NCBI GenBank assembly: GCA_910588175.1
Contig: CAJUQQ010000007.1
Location: 1 to 64,000, forward strand
DNA from: an uncultured Oscillibacter sp.
Lineage (GTDB): Bacteria > Bacillota > Clostridia > Oscillospirales > Oscillospiraceae
DNA: 64,000 nt
Reading direction: 5' to 3'
Shown: positions 50,718 through 60,183 of the stretch, one piece after another
Layout of the letters: every line of letters starts with the position of its first letter
How positions within the stretch are numbered: the stretch's first letter is position 1
Notes under the pieces: model-generated
Told to the model about the DNA's origin: nothing
Databases searched by the model: none
The model's input: only the letters and a program-made list of their open reading frames with translations
Program-made: the position numbers and the translations under genes

Positions 50718-50746
50718 AGGATATCACAGTCCTTCCAAAATTGCAA
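50718..50746 (-). promoter_or_regulatory. promoter of rplS
   Basis: On the minus strand TTGCAA (50746-50741), a 17-bp spacer and TATCCT (50723-50718), 92 bp before the start codon. The accessory region begins just beyond it. Confidence 0.65.
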
Positions 50747-50776
50747 GGACTTTTTCTCAGAATCCGACAATTTTAA

Positions 50777-52548
50777 AACAGACGCTATGGTGAAGAAAAA
50801 GTGATTATGACAAGTTTACCAGAGAAAAAAAGGAAAACAGAATCATTTTAATAGATGATATCCATTTAATTAGTCCCAAACATATCAGTCGATTTCTTGA
50901 AGGAATTGAGGAGGAATTCGGCTATATAGTTTATACAACGAATAATCTACTTAAACTTGACATTCAAGAAAGGATAGAAGCTGCAATAGCTAAAGACTCG
51001 TATTCATGCTTTCGGCTTCTTCCGCTATATCGCAAAAAGCGGAAGCAATTAGTTGAAAAAATTATACCTCTTAAATATCCAACTTATACCCCCAAAGAAA
51101 CGACGGCTCTAGTTGAAAGAATATGTCACATACTTGATTTGCAAAGACGATATATTCCTCTAACACCGGAAATTAATTTACAATTTCTTGAACATTACGC
51201 AAACTACCAAATGGAGTCCGCTCAAAATGATGGCAATATTTTTAGTAAGGTCTTTGAATCGTCCTTAACCAACGCTCTTAGTCCTCACGTGACAGCCCCA
51301 CTCACAGTTGACAAAACCATGTTGGTACTGGGTAAAATCGCATATTACATTCATGCTCATAAAGAATATCCAGTATTTGATAAAAAAAATAATAGATATC
51401 ATTAATTCTTATTGTGAAGAATACGGGACTAAGGTCAACTCAGTAAACTTTATCGCAACAGTTGTTCACGCCAGAATACTATCTGAATATGGTGAGGATG
51501 GGCAGTATAAATTGACAAATAATAACTACTTAGCATATTTTATTGCAAGCGAAATTTGTGCGAGCAAAAATATTGATGCCGTTGAACAATGCTTACAATA
51601 TGCTTGCTTTGGCTTGAATGCAACGATTTTAATGTTTGTAACTTATTTAACGAACGATACAACGCTAATTGACCTAATTCTTGAGGCAGCGAAAAAAACA
51701 TCTGATGAATGGGATGAGTTTATCTTTGGGATGCCTGGCTTTAAACATCTTGAGGTACAAGCGCCCCCCAAAAATGCCATCATGCCTACCAAAGAAGATA
51801 TGACATGGAATCCAGCAGGTTGATGATGAAACTGATCATTCCGAGGTTGATAAAGCCCATATAGATGTTGTTAGTATTTATGACTATAACGAGGAAGAAA
51901 TTACAAAATTGGAAAACCAATTAGTCCGTGCAATATCTTTGTTGATGCTGATTTCTAGATGCTTGCCAAACTTTGACATCGATTAAAAAAGAATCAAAAA
52001 GAGGCAATCATAAAAACTATTTATCAACTACCTAATAAGATTTTTTATGCATGGGCTCAGGAAATCGAAAAATGTAGCGAATCCCTTGTTGCTATGATTT
52101 TAAGTATAGAAACAAATGATTTTACAAGAAAAATTCAGACTGAGACAGATGCCAAACGATATTTGCAGTTGAATTCAATATCCCTTCTCTTAGAATTATA
52201 TAATGGCTCGATTAATAATGCTTATCGTGAAAATACCTATGATTATTTTTAACAGGGACAGCCGAGACAATTGTCGATTTCCAGTATGAAACACATCAAA
52301 TAGAAAGACTACTTGTTTTTAGCCAGAGTAAAAGAATCGAAGATTTCTGTACTCAGAGTAAATTCCTTATGGAAGAGTCCAAATCTCCAGCCGCAAAACT
52401 TGCTCTCGCATGCATTGTGCGACAAATATTAGTAAAAGGGTCCCTTTCCACCCAACAGATCAGGCGCCTTGAATCAACGTTCTCAATGGAGAAAAGTCAT
52501 TCAGCTACAGTTTACCGACGTTATCTTGAAAAGAAAAAAGAAAATTAA
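50777..52548 (+). pseudogene. STAND-type ATPase C-terminal part, decayed
   Basis: An AT-rich stretch encodes fragments of one protein in several frames. It begins with RIILIDDIHLIS (a Walker B-like strand, about 50840) and continues through LDIQERIEAAIAK, FSKVFESSLTNAL and VDKTMLVLGKIAYYIH. Near 51380 an A-run shifts the frame to VNFIATVVHARILSEYG and LAYFIASEICASKNIDAV. Near 51810 it shifts again, and a last part ends YRRYLEKKKEN at 52548. The pattern of an ATPase followed by helical repeats suggests a STAND defence-type NTPase, in some relatives preceded by a metallophosphoesterase domain. No N-terminal part is present. The gene is dead. Confidence 0.55.
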
Positions 52549-52562
52549 TGCACGTTTTCATG

Positions 52563-52609
52563 CAATTTTGCTGTTCCTACATTCTATAATTGTAGGAACA
52601 GCAAAATTG
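52563..52609. repeat. 19-bp inverted repeat in AT-rich DNA
   Basis: CAATTTTGCTGTTCCTACA (52563-52581) and its exact complement (52591-52609) form a perfect 19-bp stem with a nine-base loop TTCTATAAT. It lies just after the decayed ATPase gene and 18 bp before the next ATG. It could be a terminator without a long T tract, or a recombination or regulator site. Confidence 0.6.
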
Positions 52610-52627
52610 TTTATATTGGGTGATGCT

Positions 52628-52858
52628 ATGAGTATACAAAAGTTACTTTTAACTTATTTATTGATGGCTAATATTTCAGAGTATGCCGGTTCAATAGAAA
52701 ACTTATCTAAAATGATATATTGGGTTACAGGAGAAGTGCCGAACAAGACAAATCTTTATAGCTTCATGTCTCATTCAAAAAAAATTGGCCAATATTGCAT
52801 AGAGCGGGACACAAAAAAATGCCAAGCGAATAACAGAGATTTTCCAGACTTATTTTAA
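52628..52858 (+). CDS. small hypothetical protein (76 aa)
   Basis: A 76-residue ORF with SIQKLLLTYLLMANISEYAG at the start and a basic, Asn-rich end. GGGTGATGCT precedes the ATG, a weak site. It sits in AT-rich accessory DNA between the dead ATPase gene and the KilA-N gene, so it may be a real small element gene or the front of a broken one. I do not recognise it. Confidence 0.35.
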   Translation: MSIQKLLLTYLLMANISEYAGSIENLSKMIYWVTGEVPNKTNLYSFMSHSKKIGQYCIERDTKKCQANNRDFPDLF

Positions 52859-53114
52859 GTCCATAAAAAAGTAGAATGACAAAATTGATGTTATATCGTT
52901 TTATCAAACTTCGACTATCCTATAACACACCTTGAACCCCAAAACTTATCATATATGTGGAATTATTTGTTTTTTACCAAAATATATGCGAATCCACTAA
53001 ATTGTGCTTCAATTTATGTGCACATATCACAGCAGCAATCCTCGGTAATTCCACGTATTACTATAAATTAAATTTCCAAATTCTTTTTAATTCCACAATA
53101 TATCAGAATTTGAG
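52859..53114. other. AT-rich intergenic DNA
   Basis: A 256-bp AT-rich gap without a credible ORF. AATTCCAC occurs twice (near 53046 and 53089). It could hold an attachment site for the element carrying the KilA-N protein and recombinase, but I cannot define one. Confidence 0.3.
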
Positions 53115-53143
53115 TTGACCTCCAGCAAAACTCCCTTTATAAT
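53115..53143 (+). promoter_or_regulatory. promoter of the KilA-N/recombinase operon
   Basis: TTGACC (53115-53120), a 17-bp spacer and TATAAT (53138-53143), 35 bp before the GTG start. The TTG here is part of the -35, not a start codon. Confidence 0.8.
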
Positions 53144-53177
53144 AGCTTCCATGAAAACCATAAAGGGGGAGCTACAT

Positions 53178-53783
53178 GTGGATGTCAGCAAAACAACGAG
53201 CAATCATGTTTCATATATTTTTTCCAAAGAAGTCATATTGAAATCCCTTCTGGAAAAAGGCATCATCACCGATGATGCCTTTTCGCGATATGATCAAATA
53301 CTGTATGACCGTTACCACATTGACGCTTCCCTTGGAGTCCCTCGCCCTATCATCAAAGAAATTTCGGAAATACCAGCCCCGGCTACACGTTCACAAGATA
53401 GCCCGTATCTTTCACTGACCTCACTTGCCAAAGAGAAAGACAGTTCCTCATCAGGCTATCTCATTCAATGTTGGCTGCGGGAAACTCGGACAATCGAATT
53501 TTTGCGTACATGGGAGTTGCAGAACAACCCACATTTCAATGACACTGGGTATCATGATTTAATGGAAGATTTACGCATATCTCCCACCACCTTTACTGCA
53601 AAGAAATGGGTCGAAGCCACTGGCGCTGTCGGAATCCAATCGAAAGCCGGCAAAACCGGAGGCACCTATGCTCATCCAGAAATATTTTACCATTTTAAAG
53701 CGTGGCTGTTTCCGGAATACCAGTATGCACTGATTCAAAATTATATGCAGTCCTCCACCAGCAGGGAGGGCGCTCTGTCATGA
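53178..53783 (+). CDS. KilA-N-like DNA-binding protein
   Basis: A 201-residue protein. Residues about 1-45 form a short helical unit (VSYIFSKEVILKSLLEKGII). The C-terminal half is KilA-N-like: LSLTSLAKEKD, LIQCWLRETRTIEFLRTWEL and AVGIQSKAGKTGGTYAHPEI, then FYHFKAWLFPEYQYALI. KilA-N domains occur in phage and element proteins and bind DNA. The GTG at 53178 lies seven bases after AAAGGGGGA. The stop overlaps the recombinase start (ATGA), so it may act as a directionality factor or regulator for that recombinase. Confidence 0.7.
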   Translation: MDVSKTTSNHVSYIFSKEVILKSLLEKGIITDDAFSRYDQILYDRYHIDASLGVPRPIIKEISEIPAPATRSQDSPYLSLTSLAKEKDSSSSGYLIQCWLRETRTIEFLRTWELQNNPHFNDTGYHDLMEDLRISPTTFTAKKWVEATGAVGIQSKAGKTGGTYAHPEIFYHFKAWLFPEYQYALIQNYMQSSTSREGALS

Positions 53784-55393
53784 AACGAGAAGTAATCGAA
53801 CTGCCCGCTAAAGATCCGGTGGAAAAGCAAAACGGACATAGAAAGCTGCGGGTCGCTGCCTATTGCCGGGTCTCAACCAGTTTGGAGGCACAGCAAAATA
53901 GCTACGAGGCACAGAAGGAGTACTATACAAATAAAATCCTTTCTAATTCGGATTGGATCTTAGCAGGCATTTTTGCGGACAAAGGCGTCACAGGCACTTC
54001 GGTCGAAAAGCGCAATGGATTTCAGCGCATGATTCGCAAGTGTAAGCAAGGTAAAATCGATTTGATTCTTACAAAGTCCATTTCTCGCTTTATGAGAAAT
54101 ACGTTGGATTGCCTGTATTACGTCCGCCTTCTTCAACGGTTGAATATTCCCATTATTTTCGAAACAGAGGGAATTGACACCTCCCAGATGATGAATGAAC
54201 TGATCTTGACGTTGATGGAAGCAACCTCCCAAGCCGAGAGCGAAGCCATCAGCAGCCGGGTAAAATGGGGCGTTCGGGCGTCGTTCAAAGAAGGAAATGT
54301 GAGATACAGCTATAAAAACTGGCTTGGATATCAAAAAGGTGAAGACGGTGAGCCGGAAATCATACCGGAAGAGGCGGAAATCGTTCGGGAGATATATGCT
54401 ACTTATTTGAGCGGATACAGTCTGCGCGACATCAAAACACTGCTGGAGAGCCGAAAGAACCTTACTAAAGCGGGAAAAGAAAAGTGGAATATATCCACCA
54501 TTGACAGCATTCTGCGGAATGAAAAATATACAGGAGACGCAATTCTGCAAAAAACTTATACGACAGACTCTATATCCAAAAAGAGGTGTAAGAATGTTGG
54601 TGAGCTCCCCAAATATTTGGTAAAGCACTGCCATCCTGCTATCATATCTCATGAAATGTTCGATTTGGTGCAAAGGGAGTTTGAACGCCGCGGCGAGGCT
54701 GTCGGCGCGATTGAAAGTTCCTCTTCTGAACGGCCCAAAACATATTCCAGCAAGCACGCCTTGAGAGGAATTCTCATTTGTGGAGAATGCGGTACACCCT
54801 ACCGCCGCTGTGTGTGGCACATGCGCAATAGCGGTAAGATTCGTACCGTCTGGCGCTGCTGCAACCGGCTTAACCATGGCAAGAAATTTTGCAAGCACTC
54901 TCCAACATTAGTCGAAGCGCCTTTGCAGCAAGCCCTGATAGCCGCAATCAACCACCAGCTCTATCGTCCGGAATATCTGCTCGCCCCATTCAACAGGACT
55001 TTACTTGAATCGTCCTCTGCCGACTCTATTCCGCCCGCAAAGAGTTGACCCGAACTATATGCGAATCTTTTGGAATTTCAAAGAAGAATCGACTATTCAT
55101 TTGTGGAATTGCTGATGCAATGCGCTGAGCAAAAAGATTGGGAAACTCATGAAGCTCAATTCCGGGAACTGGTAAAGCAGCGTGCGGAGTACGATGAATA
55201 TATTGGCGCATTTGATATGCAGCAATATGAAGAGGAGCGCCGGAAGAATACGTATCATTTGCCATTCCAACTGACGGAGTATAACGAGACGATTATCCGT
55301 CAAGTCTTGGATACCGTGAGGGTTTTGGATGCGCGGCGCTTATTGATCATATTCAAGGGCGGCGCTGAGGTGGAGCAGGAAATCGAATTATGA
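53780..55393 (+). pseudogene. large serine recombinase interrupted by an in-frame TGA
   Basis: The frame encodes a large serine recombinase: VAAYCRVSTSLEAQQN with the catalytic Ser32, the KSISRFMRNTLDCL motif, VKWGVRASFKEG, a recombinase domain (IVREIYATYLSGYSLRDI), and a zinc ribbon with CGECGTPYRRCVW, WRCC and FCKH. At 55046-55048 a TGA interrupts the frame; reading on without a shift gives another 115 residues of coiled-coil-like sequence (ANLLEFQRRIDYSFVELLMQ and beyond) to a TAA at 55391. The break falls after the zinc ribbon, so a shortened 422-residue protein could still be made. Confidence 0.8.
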
Positions 55394-55464
55394 ATATAAG
55401 CGCAATGCTGGTCAGATTTTCTGGCCAGCATTTACCTTGCCCAGTAATTATGCTCTCTTAATCC

Positions 55465-55493
55465 TTGCATATTCGTACCGAATATACTATAAT
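55465..55493 (+). promoter_or_regulatory. promoter with internal operator, HipA-like pair
   Basis: TTGCAT (55465-55470), a 17-bp spacer and TATAAT (55488-55493). Inside the spacer ATATTCG (55469-55475) and CGAATAT (55479-55485) are perfect inverted arms around TAC. A regulator bound there would block RNA polymerase, as expected for an autoregulated toxin-antitoxin pair. Confidence 0.75.
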
Positions 55494-55510
55494 AGAAATG
55501 AGGTGAGGAA

Positions 55511-56050
55511 ATGGAACGGCGCATTGCCAAAATGAATATCAGCTTCGCCGGGGGAACCGCCTCCAGCGGCTCAAAGACCTGCAAGGTCACACTGCCCACA
55601 TCATGGGTGGAGGCGATGGAGATTGATGAAAGTCATCGGGAATTGGAGCTGGTTTTTGACGGAACCAGCATCACGCTGTCCCGCCGTCTCAGCGGCCCGG
55701 AATTTGCGGCACGGCAGCTGGCGACGGGCCATGAGGTCCGTGTCCTGCGGCTCTATGACGGAGATACGCTCTGCTCTACGGTCTACGCGGACTTCACCGG
55801 GCAGACATTGGCTGTGGAAAACCAGCCCGTTCCCCTGGTTAAAACCGCCTTTGGAAACAACCCACTTCCTGCTTGGGAAGACTTCCAGCAGTTCCTTGAA
55901 GAACGCTGTATCCCCCGGCAGCGGGCCGGACTACGGGAGTATTTGGAGGCCCTGGGGCTGGAGGAGTACGATCCCCTTGCTATTATCGAGAAGACCGGCG
56001 GACGCATGGCGGAGGACCAGCAATGGCTGACCATGGAGGTGCTGAAATGA
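55511..56050 (+). CDS. AbrB-like antitoxin partner of a HipA-type kinase
   Basis: A 179-residue protein. The start (RIAKMNISFAGGTASSGSKT, then CKVTLPTSWVEAMEI and ITLSRR) resembles an AbrB/MazE swapped-hairpin DNA-binding fold. The C-terminus has FQQFLEERCIPRQRAGLREY and YDPLAIIEKTGGRMAEDQQW, a segment found in proteins beside HipA-like kinases in Firmicutes. It overlaps the kinase by four bases and has an operator in its promoter, so it probably acts as antitoxin and repressor. No classical HipB Xre fold is present. Confidence 0.7.
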   Translation: MERRIAKMNISFAGGTASSGSKTCKVTLPTSWVEAMEIDESHRELELVFDGTSITLSRRLSGPEFAARQLATGHEVRVLRLYDGDTLCSTVYADFTGQTLAVENQPVPLVKTAFGNNPLPAWEDFQQFLEERCIPRQRAGLREYLEALGLEEYDPLAIIEKTGGRMAEDQQWLTMEVLK

Positions 56051-56865
56051 CAATCCGACTGGTGACGGATGAAAAGATCGCGGAGACCTCCTCAAAGGGA
56101 AATCAGGAAAAGTGGTACGACCAGGCGTCAAACCGCTGGTACAAGCTGGACCAGTTTGGATATGAGGCGTTAGCGGAAGCCGCCGTCTCTTTATTCCTGG
56201 AGCAGAGTAATATTGAAACCGGCACACCCTTCACATTTGTTCGCTATCGCATGGAACGCCTGCAAGTCCATGGGCGGGAGCGCACAGGCTGTTCCAGCGA
56301 GAACTTTTTACGACCCGGACAGGCCCTCATCACAGTCAATCGTCTGCTGTCCAGCCACCTGGGCAACCCTTTGCGGGAAAAGCTGACGCGGCTTCCCAGC
56401 GACAAAAAGCGCATCGCTTATCTGGCGGAGGCGACGGCGGATATCACGGGCCTGAAGCTCTTCCCCCAATACCTGACCCTGCTCTTTGAGATCGACGCCC
56501 TGTTTTGCAACGATGACCGCCACTTGAACAACATCGCGGTCCTTGAGCGGGACGGCCAATACGATTATTGCCCAATCTTCGATAACGGAGCGGGACTCCT
56601 CTCCAACACGCAACTCTCCCCCATGGACATCGCGCCGCCAGCTCTAATCTTCGCTTTGCGGGCCAGGCCCTTCAACACCACCTTCACCCGGCAGATGAAC
56701 ACAGCCCGCAGCCTGTACGGACCACAACTGGTGATACCGAAGATGACAGCAGATCAGGTCCAGGAGGTCCTGCGGCCGGCCCTGGACTATTATCCTCAGC
56801 GGGACCAAGGTATCATAGCGGACCGGGTTGAAGCGTGTATTCTCACAAGACAAAAAAAGCTGTAA
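56047..56865 (+). CDS. HipA-like protein kinase, probable toxin
   Basis: A 272-residue protein that matches the C-terminal catalytic half of HipA. DALFCNDDRHLNNIAVL (about 150-166) has the catalytic Asp157 and the Asn that binds metal, and PIFDNGAGLLS (176-186) has the metal-binding Asp179. The N-terminal HipA subdomain is reduced compared with the 440-residue HipA of E. coli. HipA kinases phosphorylate aminoacyl-tRNA synthetases and cause growth arrest. The start at 56047 is an ATGA overlap with the antitoxin gene. Confidence 0.75.
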   Translation: MTIRLVTDEKIAETSSKGNQEKWYDQASNRWYKLDQFGYEALAEAAVSLFLEQSNIETGTPFTFVRYRMERLQVHGRERTGCSSENFLRPGQALITVNRLLSSHLGNPLREKLTRLPSDKKRIAYLAEATADITGLKLFPQYLTLLFEIDALFCNDDRHLNNIAVLERDGQYDYCPIFDNGAGLLSNTQLSPMDIAPPALIFALRARPFNTTFTRQMNTARSLYGPQLVIPKMTADQVQEVLRPALDYYPQRDQGIIADRVEACILTRQKKL

Positions 56866-56881
56866 AAATGGAGGAACGGAC

Positions 56882-57180
56882 ATGAACAAACGGCACAAGA
56901 TACTTTTCGGGCTTCTGCTCCTGTCGCTGGTCCTGCTCTGTGGCTGCGGCGGGGATAGCGGTAAGCTGCCGGCCGGGACCGCGCCGGAAACGGAACCGAC
57001 TGACGAGTCTCAGGAAACTCCCGCCCCGGAGGATTCATCCCCAGAGGGGGAAAGCGAGCCCATCTATGGGGCGTTCTAGCTGGGGCGGTCTTTCTGGTCA
57101 TCGGAATTGTTCAGGGGCAGTTTGCCGTGATCTGGCAAAAGGCGGTGATGATCTGCCTGGAGTGCATCGGGATTGGGTGA
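56882..57180 (+). pseudogene. fused remnant: lipoprotein front end and CD1871A-type CXXC tail in another frame
   Basis: The ATG at 56882 opens a 65-residue lipoprotein ORF (signal ending LVLLCGCGG, then a Pro/Glu/Thr linker) that stops at 57079. This looks like the front of a TlpA-type lipoprotein whose thioredoxin domain is gone. In the next frame the sequence then reads LAGAVFLVIGIVQGQFAVIW and ends MICLECIGIG at 57180, the tail of a CD1871A-family CXXC protein. That frame has no start codon back to its TGA at 57001. A deletion joining two neighbouring genes of a redox cassette explains both parts. Confidence 0.5.
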
Positions 57181-57183
57181 GCA

Positions 57184-58047
57184 ATGAGGAATAAATTACG
57201 ACTGACCGTACAGCTGCTGTTCACCATCGTGACCAACGGATACCTGTACGGCTTCCTGAACGGGAAAATCTACCAGGGTGGCCTGAAATACGCCTGCGTT
57301 CCGGGGCTGAACTGCTATTCCTGCCCCGGGGCCGTGGCCTCGTGCCCCATCGGGGCCTTACAGGCCCTGCTGAACCAGCGGGGCTTTCAGGTACCCTTCG
57401 CCGCCCTGGGCTTTTTCTTTGTGTTCGGAAGCCTGCTGGGGCGCTTCGTCTGCGGCTGGCTGTGCCCCTTCGGGCTGGTGCAGGACCTTTTGCATAAGAT
57501 TCCCCTCTTCAAAAAGAAAAAGCGTCTGCCCGGCCACCGCGTCCTGAAATACGGAAAGTATGTGACGCTGGTCCTGCTGGTGTGCGTTGGCTCCATGTTC
57601 CTGTTCGGGGGCTTTGCCAGGGTCCCGGCCTTCTGCAAATACCTCTGCCCCTCCGGCACCCTGCTGGGGGCGCTTCCCCTGCTGGGCGCCAACGAGGCGC
57701 TACGGAGCCAGGCCGGCGGGCTGTTCCTCTGGAAGCTGGGGATTCTGCTTGCAATTTTGCTGCTCTCCGTGAAGGTGTTCCGCCCCTTCTGCCAGTACCT
57801 GTGCCCCCTGGGGGCCATTTACGGCTGGTTCAACCGCTTCAGCCTCGTGCAGATTCACTGGGAGCAGGAGCGGTGCGTCTCCTGCGGGGCCTGTGAGCGG
57901 GTCTGCCCGGTGGCGCTTTCCGTACAGGAGATTTCCCGCTCCCCGGAGTGCATCCGCTGCGGGAAGTGCGCGGACGCCTGCCCGCGGGGATGCCTGCATT
58001 TCACAGGCCGTCCCGGGTATAATTCCACGGAATCACAGTCATCCTAA
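57184..58047 (+). CDS. 4Fe-4S membrane protein (NapH/NosR-like)
   Basis: A 287-residue protein with about five membrane helices and CPFG/CPxG motifs of the polyferredoxin family: FVCGWLCPFGLVQDLL, YLCPSGTLLGA and FCQYLCPLGAIYGWF. A C-terminal ferredoxin domain has two 4Fe-4S motifs (CVSCGACERVCP and CIRCGKCADACP). Such proteins pass electrons across the membrane, often to an exported thioredoxin-like partner such as TlpA, with a CD1871A protein between them. Here the neighbours are decayed, but this gene is intact. The ATG lies four bases after the preceding TGA. Confidence 0.85.
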   Translation: MRNKLRLTVQLLFTIVTNGYLYGFLNGKIYQGGLKYACVPGLNCYSCPGAVASCPIGALQALLNQRGFQVPFAALGFFFVFGSLLGRFVCGWLCPFGLVQDLLHKIPLFKKKKRLPGHRVLKYGKYVTLVLLVCVGSMFLFGGFARVPAFCKYLCPSGTLLGALPLLGANEALRSQAGGLFLWKLGILLAILLLSVKVFRPFCQYLCPLGAIYGWFNRFSLVQIHWEQERCVSCGACERVCPVALSVQEISRSPECIRCGKCADACPRGCLHFTGRPGYNSTESQSS

Positions 58048-58068
58048 GGGCAAAAAGGATGTGAACCT

Positions 58069-60006
58069 GTGTCCAACCATTTGCAATACGAAACCAGCCC
58101 CTACCTCCTCCAGCACGCGGAGAATCCGGTGGACTGGTATCCCTGGTGTGAGGAGGCGTTCCTCCGGGCCCGCGAGGAGGACAAGCCCGTCTTCCTCAGT
58201 ATCGGCTATAGCACCTGCCACTGGTGCCACGTCATGGCCCATGAGAGCTTCGAGGACCCCGAGACCGCGGCACTGCTGAACCGCTGGTTTATCTCGATTA
58301 AAGTGGACCGGGAGGAGCGGCCCGACCTGGACAGCGTCTATATGGCGGTCTGTCAGGCGTTCACCGGAAACGGCGGGTGGCCTGCCAGCATCTTCCTGAC
58401 GCTGGAGAAGCGGCCTTTTTTTGCCGGGACCTACTTCCCCAAACGCCGCCAAGGCGGCATGGTAAGCTTTGAGGAGCTTTTGACGCTGATCCATGAGAAA
58501 TGGGAGCGGGAGCGCTCTACCCTGCTGGGTCCGGCGGAACAGATCTTGGGCCTGCTGAACCGCCCAAGCACGGCGGAAGGCAGGGCAGAACCGGAATTAC
58601 TGGAGAACGCCGTCCATCTCTACAAGCGGCTGTTTGACCGGGAAAACGGCGGCTTTGGCGGTGCGCCCAAATTCCCCTCTCTCCACAATCTTCTGTTTCT
58701 TCTGGCGTACCATCGGAGGCGGGGAAGCCGGGAGTGCCTGGAGATGGCGGAATGGACGCTGGCACAAATGGTCCGGGGCGGGCTGTTCGACCACATCGGC
58801 GGGGGCTTCTACCGCTACTCTACCGACGAGCGGTTTCTGGTCCCCCATTTTGAAAAAATGCTGTATGACAACGCCCTGCTGATGTTGGCCTACTGCGAAG
58901 CATACAGCGTTACCCAAAAGAGACTGTATCTGTTGGTGGCGGAGCGGACCGCGGACTTTGTCCTGCGGGAGATCACCGCAGCCGAGGGCGGCTTTTACAG
59001 CGCTCAAGACGCCGACAGCGACGGTGTGGAGGGAAAGTATTACCTGTTCACGCCGGAAGAACTGGTCCGCCTCCTCGGCCCGGAACGGGGCGAGGCCTTC
59101 AACCGGCACTTTGATATCACAGACGCCGGGAACTTCGAGGGGAAAAACATCCCCAACCTGCTTCACAGCGACCCGGGGGACCGGACCTTGGACAGTCTTC
59201 TGGAAACAGTTTATCAGTACCGCAAAAGCCGCTGTGCCCTTCGCCTGGACGATAAAATTCTGACCGCCTGGAACGGCCTCATGATTGCGGCGCTGTGCCG
59301 GCTGTATCAGGCCGTCAGGGAGCGAAAATACTTGGAGGCCGCGAAACGGGCGGACCGCTTTCTATGGAAACATCTCTGGGACGGCAAAACCCTCCATGTC
59401 AGCTTCCGGGTCGGGCGGCGGGGTGAAAAGGGGTTTCTGGACGACTACGCCGCCTGTATCTTCGCCCAGCTGGCGCTGTACGGGGCCACCCTGGACAGCG
59501 CGTATCTGGAGCGGGCGGAGGAGCTTTGCCGGGATGCCTGTGAGCAATTCCAGGACCGGGAACATGGTGGCTTCTATCTCTACGGCCAGGGGCACGAAGC
59601 CCTGATCCTCCGGCCCAAGGAGACCTACGACGGGGCAATGCCCAGCGGGAACTCCCTGATGGCCTGGAATCTGGTGCGGCTGAGCCAGCTGGTTCCCGAG
59701 GAAACCTATGGACCCCTGGCGGAGCGGCAGCTGGACTTTCTGGCGGCGGACGCGAAACAGTACCCCGTCGGATACGCCATGTTCCTGCTGGCGCTTCTGG
59801 ATGACCGCGATCCGCCGCCCAAGGTGACCGTGGTGCTGTCGGAAGAATCGGAGGCGGCCCGTCTGCCCCTGGAACTCCCGGCGGAGGCGGCTGTGGTTCT
59901 CCGGGAGCCCGGGGCGGAGTACCCGCTGAAAAACGGAAAGACCACCTTCTATGTCTGCCGGGGGCACAGCTGCCGGCCGCCGGTCAACGAACGGCCTGTT
60001 CTATAA
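58069..60006 (+). CDS. YyaL-type thioredoxin domain protein (DUF255)
   Basis: A 645-residue protein with an N-terminal thioredoxin-like DUF255 domain: [40 protein letters not shown] with the CHWC active site, [14 protein letters not shown] and [12 protein letters not shown] long alpha/alpha-barrel part follows ([20 protein letters not shown], then [17 protein letters not shown]), as in YyaL and SSP411/spermatogenesis-associated protein 20. Function is unclear; a role in redox or carbohydrate handling has been suggested. The start is GTG after AAAAGGATG. It follows the 4Fe-4S gene by 21 bp. Confidence 0.9.
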   Translation: MSNHLQYETSPYLLQHAENPVDWYPWCEEAFLRAREEDKPVFLSIGYSTCHWCHVMAHESFEDPETAALLNRWFISIKVDREERPDLDSVYMAVCQAFTGNGGWPASIFLTLEKRPFFAGTYFPKRRQGGMVSFEELLTLIHEKWERERSTLLGPAEQILGLLNRPSTAEGRAEPELLENAVHLYKRLFDRENGGFGGAPKFPSLHNLLFLLAYHRRRGSRECLEMAEWTLAQMVRGGLFDHIGGGFYRYSTDERFLVPHFEKMLYDNALLMLAYCEAYSVTQKRLYLLVAERTADFVLREITAAEGGFYSAQDADSDGVEGKYYLFTPEELVRLLGPERGEAFNRHFDITDAGNFEGKNIPNLLHSDPGDRTLDSLLETVYQYRKSRCALRLDDKILTAWNGLMIAALCRLYQAVRERKYLEAAKRADRFLWKHLWDGKTLHVSFRVGRRGEKGFLDDYAACIFAQLALYGATLDSAYLERAEELCRDACEQFQDREHGGFYLYGQGHEALILRPKETYDGAMPSGNSLMAWNLVRLSQLVPEETYGPLAERQLDFLAADAKQYPVGYAMFLLALLDDRDPPPKVTVVLSEESEAARLPLELPAEAAVVLREPGAEYPLKNGKTTFYVCRGHSCRPPVNERPVL

Positions 60007-60018
60007 TCTCTCAGCAAC

Positions 60019-60053
60019 TGCCGGACGGAGGAAATCCGCCCGGCAGTTTTTGT
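60019..60053 (+). terminator. terminator after the YyaL-type gene
   Basis: ACTGCCGG and CCGGCAGT pair in a stem (with inner GGA/TCC pairs), followed by TTTTTG. Confidence 0.75.
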
Positions 60054-60103
60054 TCTCCAAGCATATCCGCAAACCGGTGTAATGCCATTTGGAAATTGCA
60101 AGA
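60019..60103. repeat. left direct repeat of the recombinase module
   Basis: About 85 bp from TGCCGGACGGAGG through AGCATATCCGCAAACCGGTG to ATTTGGAAATTGCAAGAAG closely match 63798-63884 (about four of five bases identical by eye). The repeat includes the terminator hairpin and, at its right end, a broken copy of the start of the gene that begins at 63869. Confidence 0.65.
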
Positions 60104-60183
60104 AGTTACAAAGTGTCGCAGGAATGCGACCAAACGTCGCTATTTTGCTGATATAATCTCTCTTATTCAGCAGGGTGGTGTAA

